Shown: piece after piece, positions 38,138 through 49,432 of the stretch
Position numbering within the stretch: position 1 is the first letter of the stretch
Layout of the letters: every line of letters begins with the position of its first letter
Source: Aulostomus chinensis
Taxonomy: Eukaryota; Chordata; Actinopteri; Syngnathiformes; Aulostomidae
Direction of reading: 5' to 3'
Assembly: GCA_037954235.1 (NCBI GenBank)
Contig: JBBMOA010000007.1
Location: 26,869,957-26,933,956, forward strand
DNA: 64,000 nucleotides
The notes under the pieces: model-generated
Database searches by the model: none
Seen by the model: only the letters and a program-made list of their open reading frames with translations
Told to the model about the DNA's origin: nothing
Made by a program: the position numbers and the translations under genes

Positions 38138-39387
38138 AAAAGGTGGGGTGTCCTTTGCCAGGCTTGTTGCCGTTGAATTCATCTGGACTGTGTTGCTGAG
38201 AGAAGCTGCAAGTCAAAAGTACCAGCACCTCCAGGAAAGTCGTTTTCACATTGTTTGTTCAGATTCAGCTTTTCTCAGCCTGAGCCGGGACATATTTGGT
38301 GTCATGCCTGACACTTACACAGAATCACTGTCTCATGTCACACAAATCAGTTCAAACATAGGGATTCTGCTTCAGCAGCATGGCATTGTTCCGTTTAAAA
38401 AACAGCGTTGATGAACAGAAGTTGGCCTCTGAGCCAGAGTGAAATGGATTCTTTGTGAATGTCTCAATCAAAAACCATCAATAAATGACATTGATGCAAG
38501 AAGGAAAGTTGAATGAATATGAAACATGTTATATTCCTCTTAATGTATCAGAAAATATCATGAAGGTGTGCTTCTTCAACCAATACAACTGGCTTTAATC
38601 CAAAAATATAACATGTTGGCTCTTTGTTGCGTTCATTTGACCGGTTTAAGAGGAGCAGAGCATTTTTCATGAACCTCTCACATTCAAAGACTAAACTTTC
38701 ACATGACAAATCATTCTTTCCTGCACTGGTAATGACCCTGAGAAATGAATATTCACCACATCCAGAAAAAGAAATATAAAAGGATTTGAGAGGCCTCTGT
38801 GGCTTCGTTCTTGCTTCAATTAGAATATTTTATCATCCTATATTTTATAATTTAATTTGTACCCTAATTTGTACAGTCTTTTTATCTTCCTATGCAGATT
38901 TTTTCTATTATTTTGAGGAAGGTGTGTACAAACCAACCCTGTTGATGAGTAGATTTTCACAGTGCGACACCTGCTGGTCATTTCCTGTAACTACTTTTAG
39001 CACACAAAGCAGCAGAAAACTTAGTGAGGTGAGAGCGGTGTCACCCTGCTCAATGAATGACTTGGCTCTGGTTTCTTCTTGTCTCAGTTCCACTCGACCC
39101 TCCAAGCCCCAGCTTTCCGTTCAGCTTCTTTCCAATTACATGTCAGTGCTTGTGTTCTCACGCCACAATTCAGTTTGTAATAAAACTGGGTAGTGGTTCA
39201 GTATTGACACAATATGAGTCTGTTCAAAGCATCGAGATGATCCACAGATTCATCCTGATCGTTGATCCAGATTCGTTTTCTCTTATCCAATATGTGGTTT
39301 TTGAAGGAAAATTCTGCAGGCTCTCCCTTCAGTTTGATACTTTAATGAAATACCCCTTCATGCTCGCTTTCGGTTAAAGAACTGTCT

Positions 39388-39731
39388 GACCTCACAGCTC
39401 AACCTCCTCTGTGTGAACTAAAGGGGCGCTCAGGATGAGGAAAGCAACCCTCATCTCTGGGGACCCCTCCCATCCTCTCCACCACTCCTTCATGCTGCTG
39501 CCGTCAGTCAGACGCTACGGAACCCCACTGGCCAGGAAAAACAGCCACAAACAATCTTCCATCCCCTCTGCGGTTGCTGCTCTTAATAAGGTCAAATAGA
39601 CTGGACTGTCTTTTATTCATCTATTTTATTGTGCTGTGGTCTTGATGTGTGAGCCAAGTGTTTTTAAACTTCATCTTACAGCCCTGACAAAAGATGAAAT
39701 TCTGTTTTTCTATTTGGAACAGTATATAAAG

Positions 39732-39829
<98 letters not shown>

Positions 39830-39922
39830 CATCCATCCATCCATCCATCCATCCATCCATCCATCCATCCATCCATCCATCCATCCATCCATCCATCCAT
39901 CCATCCATCTGATTTTACCCAC
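39388..39922 (+). mobile_element. 5'-truncated non-LTR (LINE) 3' fragment
   Basis: From about 39432 to 39600 one + frame reads as the C-terminal tail of a LINE reverse-transcriptase ORF. It shows the SHPLHHSF...LLPSVRRYG pattern and ends in ALNK followed by a stop (TAG at 39598-39600). After about 130 bp of 3' UTR-like sequence it ends in tetranucleotide repeats, as teleost L2/Rex-type elements often do. It separates the diverged unit-3/4 boundary sequences at 39387 and 39923, so it was inserted there. Confidence 0.7.
39732..39909. repeat. (CTAT)n(CATC)n tetranucleotide array
   Basis: About 97 bp of CTAT followed by about 80 bp of CATC. It probably grew from the LINE tail. It is spurious as coding sequence (Ile-Tyr-Leu-Ser repeats). 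Confidence 0.97.
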
Positions 39923-40245
39923 TGGCTTGACTGACTCCATTCTCTTCTATTTTATTCATCAGGGGACAGCAATGCTTCTCTGAATTCGCTCTTCCCCCCT
40001 TTTTTTGTTAGTTTTTGATGCAGATTCGCAGACACAGACAGGTTTGAGGGAGTTTTCTCGTTTGTTAATAAATCAGATGTTAATGCAAGAGATAGAAATG
40101 TAGAGAAGAAGCCAAACTGATGGCTAACAGCCAGTCTGGGGATGCACTGACAATCACTGAGTGCTGTACTGTCAGAGGAGAGGGAAGCTTTCTGTTTTCT
40201 CTCTTTTCTGAGTTTAATTGTCAGCTGCTGCTCATTTCCTCAGGA

Positions 40246-40651
40246 ATGGAGCTCTTATGTGTCTGTATTCAAGCTATTTTGCCACTTCTGCCTGCAAGCT
40301 GCAAAGAAGCATCCATCACTCCGTCTTTAGTCGGTAAGTTCTTCTCTTTTTATCTCTGAATCGGACGAAGGATTGATTTTAAGATCATCTTACTTTGGCA
40401 TTTCTATGTCTTTAATTACGTCTGTAGTTCAAAACAAGAGAAACTGCAGGAGATGTCATTTTTTGGGAAAGAAAGTAATGACTGGTCTTACTGAAGTTAA
40501 ATGTTGATTTCATTTCTCAACACTTCCTGTTGCCAGTAGGATGAAAATGTTCCCTATGCAGCATTTTGTTTTGCAATAATCTTCCTAAAACAGCCTCTTA
40601 ATGTCTTGATTATATTTGATAGAGATTCCAAGGCTGACTTCAGAAGACTAG
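40246..40651 (+). other. Upstream ORF/leader exon of collectin unit 4
   Basis: ATG at 40246, donor after 40333, TAG at 40649-40651, one G, then the main ATG at 40653. It is unchanged in coding frame from the other three copies. Confidence 0.45.
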
Positions 40652-40652
40652 G

Positions 40653-41665
40653 ATGTATCTCCTCCTCTGCTTCCTCTCTCTGATCGTTTCTACTGCCTGC
40701 AACGGGATTGTGTGTCCCAAATGTCCACCTGGACCACCAGGGTTCACTGGATTGGACGGATCCTCAGGCCCTCAGGGACCAAAGGGTTTGTATTCTTAAC
40801 TGAACTCATCCCATCAGAGCAGACTTCCCTCATGTTACTGAACATTATTCAGAGGATGCTCTTGTCTACAGCTCAGATTTGAGTGCTATGTGACGCTGCG
40901 TCAGTGTGTCCACTGATGTGGTGGGTCAAGTGAAGTCGCCTCCTCTGTTGCTGGTCTTCAGAGAGACACCGTTGTTGTTGTTGTTGTTGCACATTTCCAT
41001 ATTTTGACTTCAGGAGCGTGAACCTTTCCTACGGTGCCATCGTCAAACCAAACTCTTCACTCACACAGGACTCAGATGAACAAACTGCAGCTCTTTTGGA
41101 ACCCCTTCTGATGTTCTAGATGAGCACACGTGATGGAATACATTCTCCTTTGTCTGCTCAATGGTCTGAAATGATTTTGTTTGCTGGGTCATGTAGGCAC
41201 TTACTTGTTTTGCCTTCTGTTACCCTGCAGAGCTCCTGCTTTGACAAGGACCCGGTCCAACAAACGGATGCATGGAGTTTTTTTTTTCTGAATTCGTATT
41301 TTATCAGTAGTATGTACTAGAATACTCACTTATTCTGTGTATTGCGTATAACAGATTTTTAGAATTCCAAATCTGCTTGAAAGCAGCGTGCTTCATCTGT
41401 CATGCCGGCTAATTTAAAATGGCTGGTTGGAGTCCATTGATTAGCAATAATTTGGTTCCCCAACATGTTAGCCCTTGAGTGTGTTGTTGCTGTTGCACGT
41501 CACACATCCACCACTTCATCCAGCCAACATTTTATAACGTTGCCTGCCATTTTGTTTGGAAAATATCTCATTATCTGCAAAGGAGAACAAGGAAAAGTAG
41601 GACCCGATGGGATACTAGGGCTGCCAGGACCCCCAGGACAAGTGATAATGTGTGGACAAGGTGAA

Positions 41666-41698
<33 letters not shown>

Positions 41699-43204
41699 AC
41701 GGACATACAAATTTATGTATATACTTCAGGTAAACTGAGCTTCTTTTCAGTTTGTAACACAGGTCAATGGATGTTCAATAATATTGAGATAATAAAATAA
41801 GATAAACTTTTAAAATAGATTTAAATAAACTAAGATGAGTATAGGCAGGCACGGTGGTGCAGTGGTCAGCACTGTCGCATCACAGCAAGAAGGTTCTGGG
41901 TTCGGTTCCCGGTTCGGGCACAGGATCTTTCTGTGTGAGTCTCCATGTTCTCCCTGTTCCTGTGTGGGTTCTCTCTGGTACTCCAGCTTCCTCCCACAGT
42001 CCAAAGACATCAAGAGGGGACGAGATTGATCCAGACTCTAAATTGACTGTGACTGTGAATGGTTGTTTGTCTGTATGTGTTGGCCCTGTGATGGACTGAC
42101 TCCACCCCCCCTCTATTTAGATTCCTTTTGTTTAAGTTTGCCCAGGTTATTTGACTCTGAACAGGATTATATTCTGTGTACAGGCTGGGTCCGACTCACA
42201 TGTGCACCAATGTCTCCAAGCACCGCTCCTTTGAATGTAAATACACAAATGTCACGTGCAGCAGTTTATACTCATCTGTCCCCAAATCATCTTTGTTCTC
42301 TGTAAAAAAAAAAATTAAAAATGAGGTGTTGCAATTGGTGATCACGGCTGATTCGTCAAATAATGTTAACCACAGAGGGGAATCAGCCCTTCTGTCGTAC
42401 CCATTTAAAGAAGAGAAATATTGTATTTACTATAGAGAACTTGTGCTTTGGCTTGGATTGTGTTGTAAGGTGCATTTTAACAAACAAATGAACGATTGTG
42501 TGTACACATTTGCACACTGATGTCGACTAATTGCTGACTTTACTCTCCATAATCCAGATCCCTTTGGTTTGGCTACTATTGAAGCCTTAAATCAGGCCAT
42601 GACAAAGTTGGAGACATGTAAGTATCCTCCTCCAGCAGTCGACACTACAGGAAGTGAGTACATGTGGATGAGGAATAGCAATGGCGTTTAGTTTAAGTCG
42701 TATTTACGGTGGTAGCTGAGTTAAAGTGTTGCATAACGTGAAAGATGACCTGCCACTTTACTGTCAGAATTCAAGTGTGATCATTTCCTGTCTTACTCTT
42801 TTTATTCTTCCTATCTTGTAGCGGTAAAGTACAACTTTGTGCGGACGGCCGGTAAGAAATACTTTGTGTCCGACAAGGAGAAAGGCTCTTTCTTCAAGGC
42901 GGTGGAGTTCTGCTCCCAGCAAGGCTTAGAACTGGCTTTGCCCCAGAATGAGGAGGAGAACAACCTGCTGACTCAGGCGTTCGATGATGTTGACCGAGCG
43001 GCCTGGATTAACGTCAACGATAAAAAGGCAAAAGGAAATTTTGAGGTGGATATGAAAGAACGACCTCTGACCTTTACCAGGTGGGGCCCAGGGCAGCCTG
43101 ATGTGTCCGTAGAGAGCACGGGCTGCACCATGGTGTCAGAACATGGCCACTGGGTGGTGACAACTGAATGCTCCTTCAATGCTATCATCATCTGTCAGCT
43201 GTAG
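40653..43204 (+). CDS. Collectin, mannose-binding-lectin-like, copy 4 (217 aa)
   Basis: Exons: 40653-40785, 41583-41660, 42558-42617 and 42822-43204 (TAG), 218 codons, introns phase 1. The signal peptide is the same as the other copies. The start of the collagen region is altered: CPKCPP replaces CPKGEP, giving an extra Cys24 and moving the first Gly triplet to residue 27. The second collagen exon is 9 nt longer than in copies 1-3 and reads GEQGKVGPDGILGLPGPPG. It contains GKVGP, matching the known MASP-binding pattern (Gly-Lys-X-Gly-Pro). The CRD equals copy 3 except one Ser to Thr before RWGPGQPD. QPD is kept and WND is replaced by WVV. A poly(A) signal is at 43547-43552. Confidence 0.9.
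41845..42110 (+). mobile_element. SINE, tRNA-like head (copy 2, 3' truncated)
   Basis: It begins GCAGGCACGGTGGTGCAGTG, with GGGTTCGGTTCCC as the B-box-like segment, and follows the same body as copies 1 and 3. It breaks off after the GTGATGGACTG segment, without the (GGAT)n tail. It lies in the intron between the collagen and neck exons of collectin copy 4. Confidence 0.8.
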
Positions 43205-43840
43205 AAAAGGTGGGGTGTCCTTTGCCAGGCTTGTTGCCGTTGAATTCATCTGGACTGTGTTGCTGAGAGAAGCTGCAAGTCAAAAGTACCAGCACCTCCA
43301 GGAAAGTCGTTTTCACATTGTTTGTTCAGATTCAGCTTTTCTCAGCCTGAGCCGGGACATATTTGGTGTCATGCCTGACACTTACACAGAATCACTGTCT
43401 CATGTCACACAAATCAGTTCAAACATAGGGATTCTGCTTCAGCAGCATGGCATTGTTCCGTTTAAAAAACAGCGTTGATGAACAGAAGTTGGCCTCTGAG
43501 CCAGAGTGAAATGGATTCTTTGTGAATGTCTCAATCAAAAACCATCAATAAATGACATTGATGTAAGAAGGAAAGTTGAATGAATATGAAACATGTTATA
43601 TTCCTCTTAATGTATCAGAAAATATCATGAAGGTGTCCTACAACGTACTTCAATTTCCTGTTGATGAGTAGAATCTCACAGTGCGACACCTGCTGGTCAT
43701 TTTTTGTAACTACTTCTAGCACACAAAGTCAAGGGGGAACAATACGTATTCAAATTGACCAGCGGTTCAGAATCGACTCAGTATGAATCTCGTCCAAGAA
43801 ACAATGCATCCAGGAAATCCACAGATTCATACTGATCGTC

Positions 43841-46800
43841 TGGTAAAGTGGCATTCAGATTTCAAATAAACAGTTTAAAGTCTGAGTATTTATCAGTTAA
43901 AGTACAAGTTAATACGGCATCATCAGAGAGGCGAGTTAATAATAACTGAATGATCATTTTTGGTTGAAATGACCCTTTCATGTATTTTCCTCCTTTTTAA
44001 AACCTATGTCATGAGAGATATTGAGCAGGTAGAGCATTTTATTGACATTTCCACTAGGGGGCGTGCTTGTATTGAGCAACACAGGGTTGAAGTCACAGTC
44101 AAAGGACTTTTATTTTTAAGGAAAGTCTCGTGTGTGTGTTTTCTAGGAAGCTGCTTCGGTTCGTTATCCCATGCTGGTTTCTAAACACAGTCTGCATTTG
44201 AAGATCATCCCGGTCGGATGTTCTCCGTCAAGCGTGTGAACGCTAACTGGGGTAGAATAAACTTCCTCGCTGGATTCTCTGTGGAGTCGGCTGAGGATTA
44301 ATTAAATCATCCTGTCTGGACATCAAGTCTCTGCAGGAACACTGAAACCTGACAACTGTGAGGGCAGAATTACATCATCCAGAGCAAGAGCAATAAAACA
44401 CTCTCACTGCTTTGATAAAATACTCCACACGTTCTCAGCCTGGTTTTGCTGCATTTATGCTGAAGCTGCACCAGAAAGTTATTGGTTTTATTGAAAAGCC
44501 TGACCAGGGATGACAAGACGATGACTTATTAGTTATACATTCTCGGCGTTTGTTCTGAATTGATTTTTGTGTTTGACTGTGCAAACTGTCAGATTCTTGT
44601 TCTCAAGCAGGAATTGTTGCTTTCACTGGGTCTGGTGCTTCTGTTGTGGGCAGCCTTTGCTTCTCCTGGACTGTGCTGCAGCTCCTGGTTGACAGCTACC
44701 TACTTTAACCTTGATATGTGATCTTCTATTTTGGACATTTTTCTCTTCCAGGATAAAATGCAAGAAAGAGAGGGCGCAGGGTGACTTGATTAGCTGGCTC
44801 GTACACTTTGTCGAAACCAAAACGCTCTTTGATGTAATATAATCTGTCAAGAAAGCGGCACCATGAGTGCTCTCAGTTTGTGAACCCATAAAAAGACATT
44901 CCAACGGACAAAATCCGCTGCAACTACTGATAAAACCCACTCTGATCCAGCAGTAAACTCTGGATGTAGTCTTTGATCTCTGTGTACAGACACAGAATGA
45001 AGACATACAGAGAGAGATGGGGGGGGGGGGGGGGTCCTAAGAACCAGCAGCCCTGCGGCTAATGTTAAGATAAAATAGAGGAAATTGACCATGAGATGTT
45101 ATCAAAGGTAGGTTTATTCCATGCTCGTGTCTTTAAAACCCACCTTTTTCACTCCAATAAACCTCGGTCACATGTCTGTTCGCTTCCTCTGTCACCAGTT
45201 CTCTCCTCTTTTTCCCCCTCATGTGCAGATGTTTCATTTTATGAACATCAAACACCCCCAGCCCCCCCACTGTCTGCCTGACTTGATCTGACATTGGGAG
45301 AGTTCCTAACGTACACTAAAAGAAGGGAAAACGCTGATGTTCCTCCAGCTGTGCAGTAGAATGTGCTCTTTGAGATAAGACGTCCATCTGATGTTTAGAG
45401 CCGAGCCAAGCGCCCGATGAGACACCTGATGATCAGCTTGGAACCAAACAGCCCTCCAGCCTCCAGCCTCTCTTAGCCCGGAGCGGTTCCACGCAGGCAC
45501 AAAATCCCTGTGATTGTTATTTAGGGTTCCAGTGAGTTCTTATTCTGATGGAAGGGCTGGTTCTGCTGCAGCCGCAGCGTCCCCTGGCCGACAGCAGCAG
45601 TACGGGTTCAAATATCCCATTAAACAGCAGCTTTTTCCACCCAGCAGACTCGGACATGTCTCTTGAGCCGCGGTCACTGCTTCCAGCTCCCTCCACCTTC
45701 ATATACGGATGTTCCCCTTCTTTCATTGAGGTCCTGCATGGGACTTGCAATGACAGGGCTCGACAGTGACCACCCGCCTTGGTTCAAGAAGTGAAACCCA
45801 TTCGTGTTCTCCACATCGGTCTGAGGTCTACTCACCACAAGCAAACAGGTTCTGAAACGATGGCGTCTGCTCTCACAGAAGTCTCAAGCTACGATGACAT
45901 CCATCTTTTTTAAAAGGAAATGTATTGTCACCATCTCCGGGAGAATGACTGCACTCTCCACTGTCTGAAAGTGTATCCATGCTAGTCACGACTGAGTACT
46001 GACGAGTGAACTTGCCACTTTGAATCACGACTTTCCATAAACGCTTGAGGGGAACCTGTGTGTAGTTTCCCTTTCTGGTGAGAAACTTTGAATATATCTG
46101 ATGTTATATATTTCCTGACATCTTTGACGAGTTAGCTAGCAAGAACAAAATGGCCACAAAATGCAGCCCTATTCATCAGTGTGGGAGTCATTCATATCGT
46201 TTACCTTATGGGCTGAACAGTTCCTGAATTCTTCTCGTAACTGCAGACACAGTCTTGCAGGTTTGTCGGAAAGTCAGCGGAGGAAATTAGTGTTATAATT
46301 ACTTCCAGAAAGGGAGGCGTTCACCAGATAGCGTCCTCCACATGAATACAGGTGGTTTCCACTGCTTGTGTTTCTAACTTATCTGGTCTTTTTTTTTTTT
46401 CTGGGGAGGGAATTCTTCTGGCGTTAGGAGGGAGCATTCATACTAATTTCCCTGTCTTGATAAGGCGTCGCATTAAAATGTGCATTTCTGAAATGATCCC
46501 GTCAGGGAGGGATGTTTTCCTTGGATGTGCTAAGAAGGAGAACCAATTTTTTTTTAATCCCCTTTTATAACAATATTTACTACTTTTGTAATTTTTTTAA
46601 CTTAAAAATTTGATGGCAAGAATGTTGACGAAACCAAGTTCAAAACTGAAGTCGTTCAAGACGGGATCTCTTGTCTGAAATATTTTCATATTGCAGATAT
46701 TTTGAGTGCTTTTCCAGTGATAAATCCCAAACAGAATATGCTCAAAAGACCTCAGACACATTTTTAGTCATCGGTCATTTCAACTCATAATTTTAACGTC

Positions 46801-47795
46801 TCTTCTGATGCCCAAATTTGGTCAAATCAGACCAGGGACGAGAGGAGAGAAAGAACGGGCTGTGGAGGTTAAACCCTTGACTGAGAATGAAGGGTGACAT
46901 ACGATGTCATCAGCTCGGGTAGTCGCTGCCTTTGCACTTCATTAATCCAGCCTGTGCTGGTTACAGGCTGATGGCTCGATACAGTAACATGTTCAAGATG
47001 TTCGCCTGAATCTCTGAATGGAACGACTGACCAACAAGCACGAGGCAGCAAAGCGTGAACGTAGGCTGAATATGAAGGTGGGATTTTAAACATCGGAGAA
47101 CAATTACAGAGTGGGACCTCTGTCAAAATGAGCGATAGCTGCCACGTTAAGACAATGGCTCAAAATAACGGCCGCATTCTCCATGAGGTCCATCATTTCC
47201 TGAAGCCAAAACAAAGGTTTTTCTCTCATGAGAGCGACACGGCTGTATGTTTTTCCATGGATTCTGTCCATTCATCAGCCTCCACTGGTGGAAAAGTCGA
47301 ATCGCTCACCTGAAGGGCCCTGTGTTGAGCTTGTGTTTTCAAGTATTTGATTTACCTCCACATTGGCCTTTTAGACCAAAACTGTCTCAAACTTTAGGAG
47401 TAAATATTTGTCCGTTTTAAACACGAACCGCAGGGGTTATGGGAAGTGAAACACTAACTTAAATCAAGCGAGATAACGTAAAGCTAGACCTTTAGAGGCA
47501 AGTAACTTTGCTGTTGATGAGGTTTCCCAGGACAACAGTTATTAGGACACCACCCTGCGGTAACGGTTACAGTTCATTTATTTGGCACCTCCTTCTTGGC
47601 TAAAAGCCACCAACAAATCTCCAGTCCAACATAACTTCTCCCCAGTTACACATGGCAGAGAGGCTCCCAGCGGACAGATTCCTGGTGCACAGACGTTATG
47701 TAACGATGCTGCCGATGTGCTTTGGTGCCCTTTGATGTTGATTTGTTGAGGTTTTGAGTGTGTATGAGCTGGTGAGAATGGCATGTTTCTTGGTT
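43841..47795. other. Intergenic spacer, no gene recognised
   Basis: About 4 kb without a convincing exon. Poly-G occurs at about 45020-45034 and T-runs at several places. The short ORFs lack family resemblance, and none joins to phased neighbours. Confidence 0.6.
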
Positions 47796-48008
47796 TGTGT
47801 GTGTGTGTGTGTTCTTATACTTTCAACATATTGAGGGCTCGAGCATGTATTTGACCAACAGCTTGAGGACATTTCAGCTGGCCCTCACATTCTAGGTCAT
47901 GGTTAGGTTTCGGGTCACGGTTGGGGTCTGGCCTTTAGTTGTGACGGTTCGGGAAAGAGGCTGAGGAGTGCATTATGTCAATGAAGATCCTCACAAGACT
48001 GTGAGTAC

Positions 48009-48072
<64 letters not shown>
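47796..48072. repeat. Dispersed teleost repeat between two TG microsatellites
   Basis: A short TG run (about 47796-47811), then a GAGGACATTTCAGCTGGCCC-type body with a GGTTAGGTTT-like segment and CATTATGTCAATGAAGATCC, then a (TG)n run of about 57 bp. I recognise the body as a repeat common in fish genomes that often carries GT arrays. It has no coding capacity. Confidence 0.6.
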
Positions 48073-48073
<1 letters not shown>

Positions 48074-49345
48074 ATGGTTTTGTGGGCACATGACGTCGTC
48101 CCATGTGAAAGCCCCTCTGCAGACACGTGTTGGTCAGCTCGGGGGGGCGGGGGGGGGGGGCGAGGCGATGGTCTCTGCCTGATTGGAAGTGGCTACGAAC
48201 TGCTGGGCTTTCTGCTGTTTGCTCTGCTTTGAAGTACAACAGAATCAGAATGCCCATTGGGATATTTTGATGACGAGATGCACGAGGAGGAAAGTGATGC
48301 TTGTTTAAATACTTTCCTTTCAGATCCAACGCAGCGGACTGAAGTCATCAAGCTAAATGCTGATTACACTGCACAAGTGATTCCAAAATTCAAAGTGACG
48401 TTGGGGTGATTTCAGTCTGCATCTCACGTCTCCAAATGAAAAGCTATCTGGTACCAATTATTTCACCTCATACAAGCTGATTTGGACTATACATCACCCA
48501 AAGAAATGTGAGTAATGTTGTAAACATTTCAAAAGCCCGTCGTGTCTCCATGCTGTGAGCGGACTTGGATGCATAAGATGCTGTCAGGCTGTTTTTGTTT
48601 CATTGTTATGGCTTTTGTTTTAAGGAATTTAAATCTCATGATCCTACAGTCAACAGAAAGAGAAAAACTCCAAAAAAGGATCACTTTTCCACTCCACAAT
48701 GGACTGGCAGAGTTTTGGATGCGATGATTAAAGGAACACGCCAACATGCGGAAAAGTACACTTCCTTTTTATTATTTTTAGAACCAGACAGAATGATGGA
48801 GAGAGACCGTCCTCTCCCCTCTGAGAGCTCCAGACCCCTCAAAGCACAGCTGACTGCTATTTAGCTTAGCCGCAATGAACGTTTGCAATGTGGTGCGAAA
48901 GAATAATGTGTAAAAAGTCACTAAATTCACTTTTTTTAATGTCTCACAACTTGTAATTTTCAACTTTCATTTTTCAAAAACATTTTTTAGACAAAGGCAA
49001 GTGTATTTGATGATTACTGAGATGGATTTCTCCGTCTTCATTTCGCTCCACGGCCAACATTCACTGCAGCTAAGCTAACTAGCTGTCAGCTGTGCTCTGG
49101 GTTTTTTTTTTATTCTTTTTTTTATAACTCCCACAGAGAAGAGACAAGGGATTCTGTCAACCTGCCTGCTTCTAGAAATGGACAATTAGTGTATTTCCAG
49201 TAAATCGTCCTGTTCCTTTAACACGTGGAATACAGGTCATAGTTACAAACTGTTCAGGCTTCGCATTCCTGCATTTTGTGGAGTTCAGTCTGAGCATTGT
49301 AATCATAAAGAAACAAAAACATAAACTTAGTTTATTTTGCAAATA

Positions 49346-49432
<87 letters not shown>
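49346..49432. repeat. Compound (CT)n(CA)n(TA)n(TG)n microsatellite, self-complementary
   Basis: CT to about 49370, CA to 49387, AT to 49412 and TG to 49432. The CA-TA-TG part is its own reverse complement, so it can fold into a long hairpin or cruciform. Confidence 0.95.

Larger units (their letters stand above)
35736..39387 (+). repeat. Collectin tandem unit 3 (mosaic)
   Basis: 35736-37052 matches units 1 and 2 almost base for base. After GGAGCGTGAACC at 37052 it switches abruptly to sequence shared only with unit 4. At about 39290-39387 a diverged copy of the unit-start sequence appears (GAAGGAAAATTCTGCAGGCT), interrupted by the LINE fragment and tetranucleotide array that follow. Confidence 0.85.
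39923..43840 (+). repeat. Collectin tandem unit 4 (mosaic)
   Basis: 39923-40006 is a diverged match to the unit start. 40007-41024 is nearly identical to units 1-3. After the same GGAGCGTGAACC switch point it follows unit 3, with a private insert (about 41068-41464) and a SINE (41845-42110) in the intron between collagen and neck exons. Similarity to the unit 3 downstream flank fades by about 43840. Confidence 0.85.

Noticed and set aside
38786..39193. 135-codon open frame after collectin copy 3
   Set aside because: AT-rich, with no similarity seen. The equivalent region after copy 4 is partly deleted, so it is not conserved as a gene.
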